Positions 62,597-64,000 of a stretch of 64,000 bases of DNA are shown here, piece by piece; position 1 is the first letter of the stretch; each line of letters opens with the position of its first letter. Location of the stretch: contig NZ_MRDL01000025.1 of NCBI RefSeq assembly GCF_002008365.1, positions 62,381 through 126,380 on the forward strand, given 5' to 3'. The stretch comes from Rhizobium leguminosarum bv. viciae USDA 2370 (lineage in GTDB: Bacteria > Pseudomonadota > Alphaproteobacteria > Rhizobiales > Rhizobiaceae). Under the pieces are notes generated by a model. It did not search any database. It had not been told where the DNA came from and saw only the letters and a list, made by a program, of their open reading frames with translations. The translations under genes were made by a program, and so were the position numbers.

Positions 62597-63991
62597 ATGA
62601 CCAATATCGCAGCCTTCCTCTACCTCGTCTCCGGCGTGCTCTTCATCCTGGCGCTGCGCGGCCTGTCGCATCCGGCCACCAGCCGCAAGGGCAATCTCTA
62701 CGGCATGATCGGCATGGGGATCGCGATCCTGACGACGCTGGTGCTGGCGACCCCGAATTTCGGCGGCTTCGTGCTGATCATCCTTGGCCTTGCCATCGGC
62801 GGCAGCGTCGGCGCCTATGTCGCCCGCACCATCCCCATGACCTCGATGCCGCAGCTCGTCGCGGGTTTCCATTCGCTGGTCGGCCTTGCCGCCGTGCTGG
62901 TCGCGGCCTCCGCGCTCTACACGCCTGCTTCCTTCGGCATCGGCGAGATCGGCCACATCCACACCGAGGCGCGCATCGAGATGGCGCTCGGCGTGGCAAT
63001 CGGAGCGCTGACCTTCACCGGCTCGATCATCGCCTTCCTGAAGCTTGACGGACGCATGTCCGGCAAGCCGATCCTGCTGCCCTACCGGCATGTGATCAAT
63101 GCCAGCCTGCTGGTGCTGATCGTGCTCTTCATCATCGGGCTTGCCGTCACTGAAAGCCATTTCGACTTCTGGGCCGTCGTGGCGCTGTCGCTGGCGCTCG
63201 GCGTTCTGCTGATCGTGCCGATCGGCGGGGCCGATATGCCGGTCGTCGTCTCGATGCTGAATTCCTATTCGGGCTGGGCCGCGGCCGGCATCGGCTTCAC
63301 GCTCGGCAATCTGGCGCTGATCATCACGGGCGCGCTCGTCGGTTCTTCCGGCGCGATCCTCTCCTACATCATGTGCAAGGGTATGAACCGTTCCTTCGTC
63401 TCCGTCATCCTCGGCGGTTTCGGCGGCGAGACGGCGTCCGGCGGACCTGACACATCAGACAGGACGGTCAAGCTCGGCTCGGCCGAGGATGCGGCTTATC
63501 TGATGGCAAACGCATCGAAGGTCATCATCGTGCCGGGATATGGCATGGCGGTCGCCCAGGCCCAGCATGCGCTGCGCGAGCTCGCCGACAATCTCAAGAA
63601 GAACGGCGTCGAGGTGAAATATGCGATCCACCCGGTGGCGGGCCGTATGCCCGGCCACATGAACGTGTTGCTCGCCGAAGCGAATGTTCCCTATGACGAG
63701 GTTTTCGAGCTCGAGGACATCAACTCGGAATTCGCCCAGGCCGACGTCGCCTATGTCATCGGTGCCAACGACGTCACCAATCCGGCGGCGCGCGACGACA
63801 AGACCTCGCCGATCTACGGCATGCCGATCCTCGACGTCGACCGGGCAAAGACCTGCCTCTTCGTCAAGCGCTCGCTCGGCTCGGGTTATGCCGGCATCGA
63901 CAATACGCTGTTCTACAAGGACGGTACGATGATGCTGCTCGGTGACGCGAAGAAGATGACCGAGGATATCAACAAGGCGATCGCGCACTGA
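62597..63991 (+). CDS. pntB: NAD(P) transhydrogenase subunit beta
   Basis: 464 residues. About nine membrane segments fill the first two thirds, followed by the NADP-binding domain III (VPGYGMAVAQAQHALRELADNLKKNGVEVKYAIHPVAGRMPGHMNVLLAEANVPYD). GANDVTNPAARDDKTSPIYGMPILDV is intact. It is the third gene of the pnt operon, 6 nt after pntAB, and ends nine nt before the window edge. Confidence 0.96.
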   Translation: MTNIAAFLYLVSGVLFILALRGLSHPATSRKGNLYGMIGMGIAILTTLVLATPNFGGFVLIILGLAIGGSVGAYVARTIPMTSMPQLVAGFHSLVGLAAVLVAASALYTPASFGIGEIGHIHTEARIEMALGVAIGALTFTGSIIAFLKLDGRMSGKPILLPYRHVINASLLVLIVLFIIGLAVTESHFDFWAVVALSLALGVLLIVPIGGADMPVVVSMLNSYSGWAAAGIGFTLGNLALIITGALVGSSGAILSYIMCKGMNRSFVSVILGGFGGETASGGPDTSDRTVKLGSAEDAAYLMANASKVIIVPGYGMAVAQAQHALRELADNLKKNGVEVKYAIHPVAGRMPGHMNVLLAEANVPYDEVFELEDINSEFAQADVAYVIGANDVTNPAARDDKTSPIYGMPILDVDRAKTCLFVKRSLGSGYAGIDNTLFYKDGTMMLLGDAKKMTEDINKAIAH

Positions 63992-64000
63992 TCGACGCAG

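Noticed and set aside
62153..63160. 335-codon minus-strand frame opposite pntAB/pntB
   Set aside because: It is antisense to well-conserved transhydrogenase genes and has shadow-like composition.

Overview
The window looks like chromosomal DNA from a fast-growing Rhizobium of the R. leguminosarum / R. etli type. It is GC-rich, with Gram-negative Shine-Dalgarno sites and many LacI- and LysR-family regulators. It has rhizobial-type sugar and polyamine transport genes, a three-subunit PntAA/PntAB/PntB transhydrogenase, a small aa3-oxidase subunit IV, and several families of short palindromic intergenic repeats of the kind described in Rhizobium. I see no rRNA, tRNA, CRISPR array, insertion sequence or prophage. 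This reads as core-genome or stable accessory DNA, not an island. The species call is inference from gene content.

Layout. 1-5.6 kb: a polyamine-type (putrescine/spermidine family) ABC operon ending in an aldehyde dehydrogenase, in the same order as E. coli ydcSTUVW, next to a LysR regulator with a good T-N11-A box. 5.8-11.7 kb: an envelope protein of unknown function, lysS-gltX, a TerC-family membrane protein and an AraC regulator. 11.9-15.7 kb: a TetR regulator divergent from an EmrA/EmrB-type efflux pair, with two operator-like palindromes between them. 15.9-19.8 kb: a LacI regulator followed by xylB and xylA for xylose entry. 19.9-27.5 kb: a LacI regulator divergent from an RbsABC-type sugar importer, a TIM-barrel isomerase/epimerase and a Gfo/Idh oxidoreductase, a sugar pathway of unknown substrate. 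27.6-32 kb: DoxX, a GH1 beta-glucosidase behind twin palindromes, and a CHASE4-like/GGDEF/EAL protein.

32-40.4 kb: tRNA-hydroxylating rhodanese TrhO, a glyoxalase-fold protein, an overlapping CYTH-CHAD pair, KDPG aldolase, a DUF533 protein, an acetyltransferase, a DUF1007-NicO metal transport pair and a LysR regulator. 40.4-42.7 kb: a long non-coding leader (speF-type RNA candidate) ahead of ornithine decarboxylase, then an acetyltransferase. 43-49.8 kb: a beta-lactamase-fold hydrolase, a diguanylate cyclase, cysE, an acetyltransferase-WD40-CobW operon with a zinc-regulator-like palindrome, and a creatininase-family hydrolase. 49.9-57 kb: MarR, a LacI-hydroxyacid dehydrogenase pair, a PuuD-like glutamine amidotransferase, and a TRAP transporter whose binding protein is convergent with its membrane subunits. 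57.2-64 kb: a GGDEF(degenerate)/EAL protein, a FeeM-like N-acyltransferase, the oxidase subunit IV and the pnt operon.

Themes. Polyamine metabolism appears at three places (import and oxidation at 1-4.6 kb, ornithine decarboxylase at 40.9 kb, PuuD-like hydrolase at 52.6 kb). Three sugar modules each carry their own LacI regulator, and KDPG aldolase supplies Entner-Doudoroff flux. Three c-di-GMP proteins are present. Three families of palindromic repeats are spread through the window, often inside operons or at gene ends.

The items most worth following up are the ornithine decarboxylase leader with its overlapping short ORF, the FeeM-like synthase beside a degenerate-GGDEF/EAL protein, the undefined sugar cluster, and the systematic placement of the palindromic repeats.
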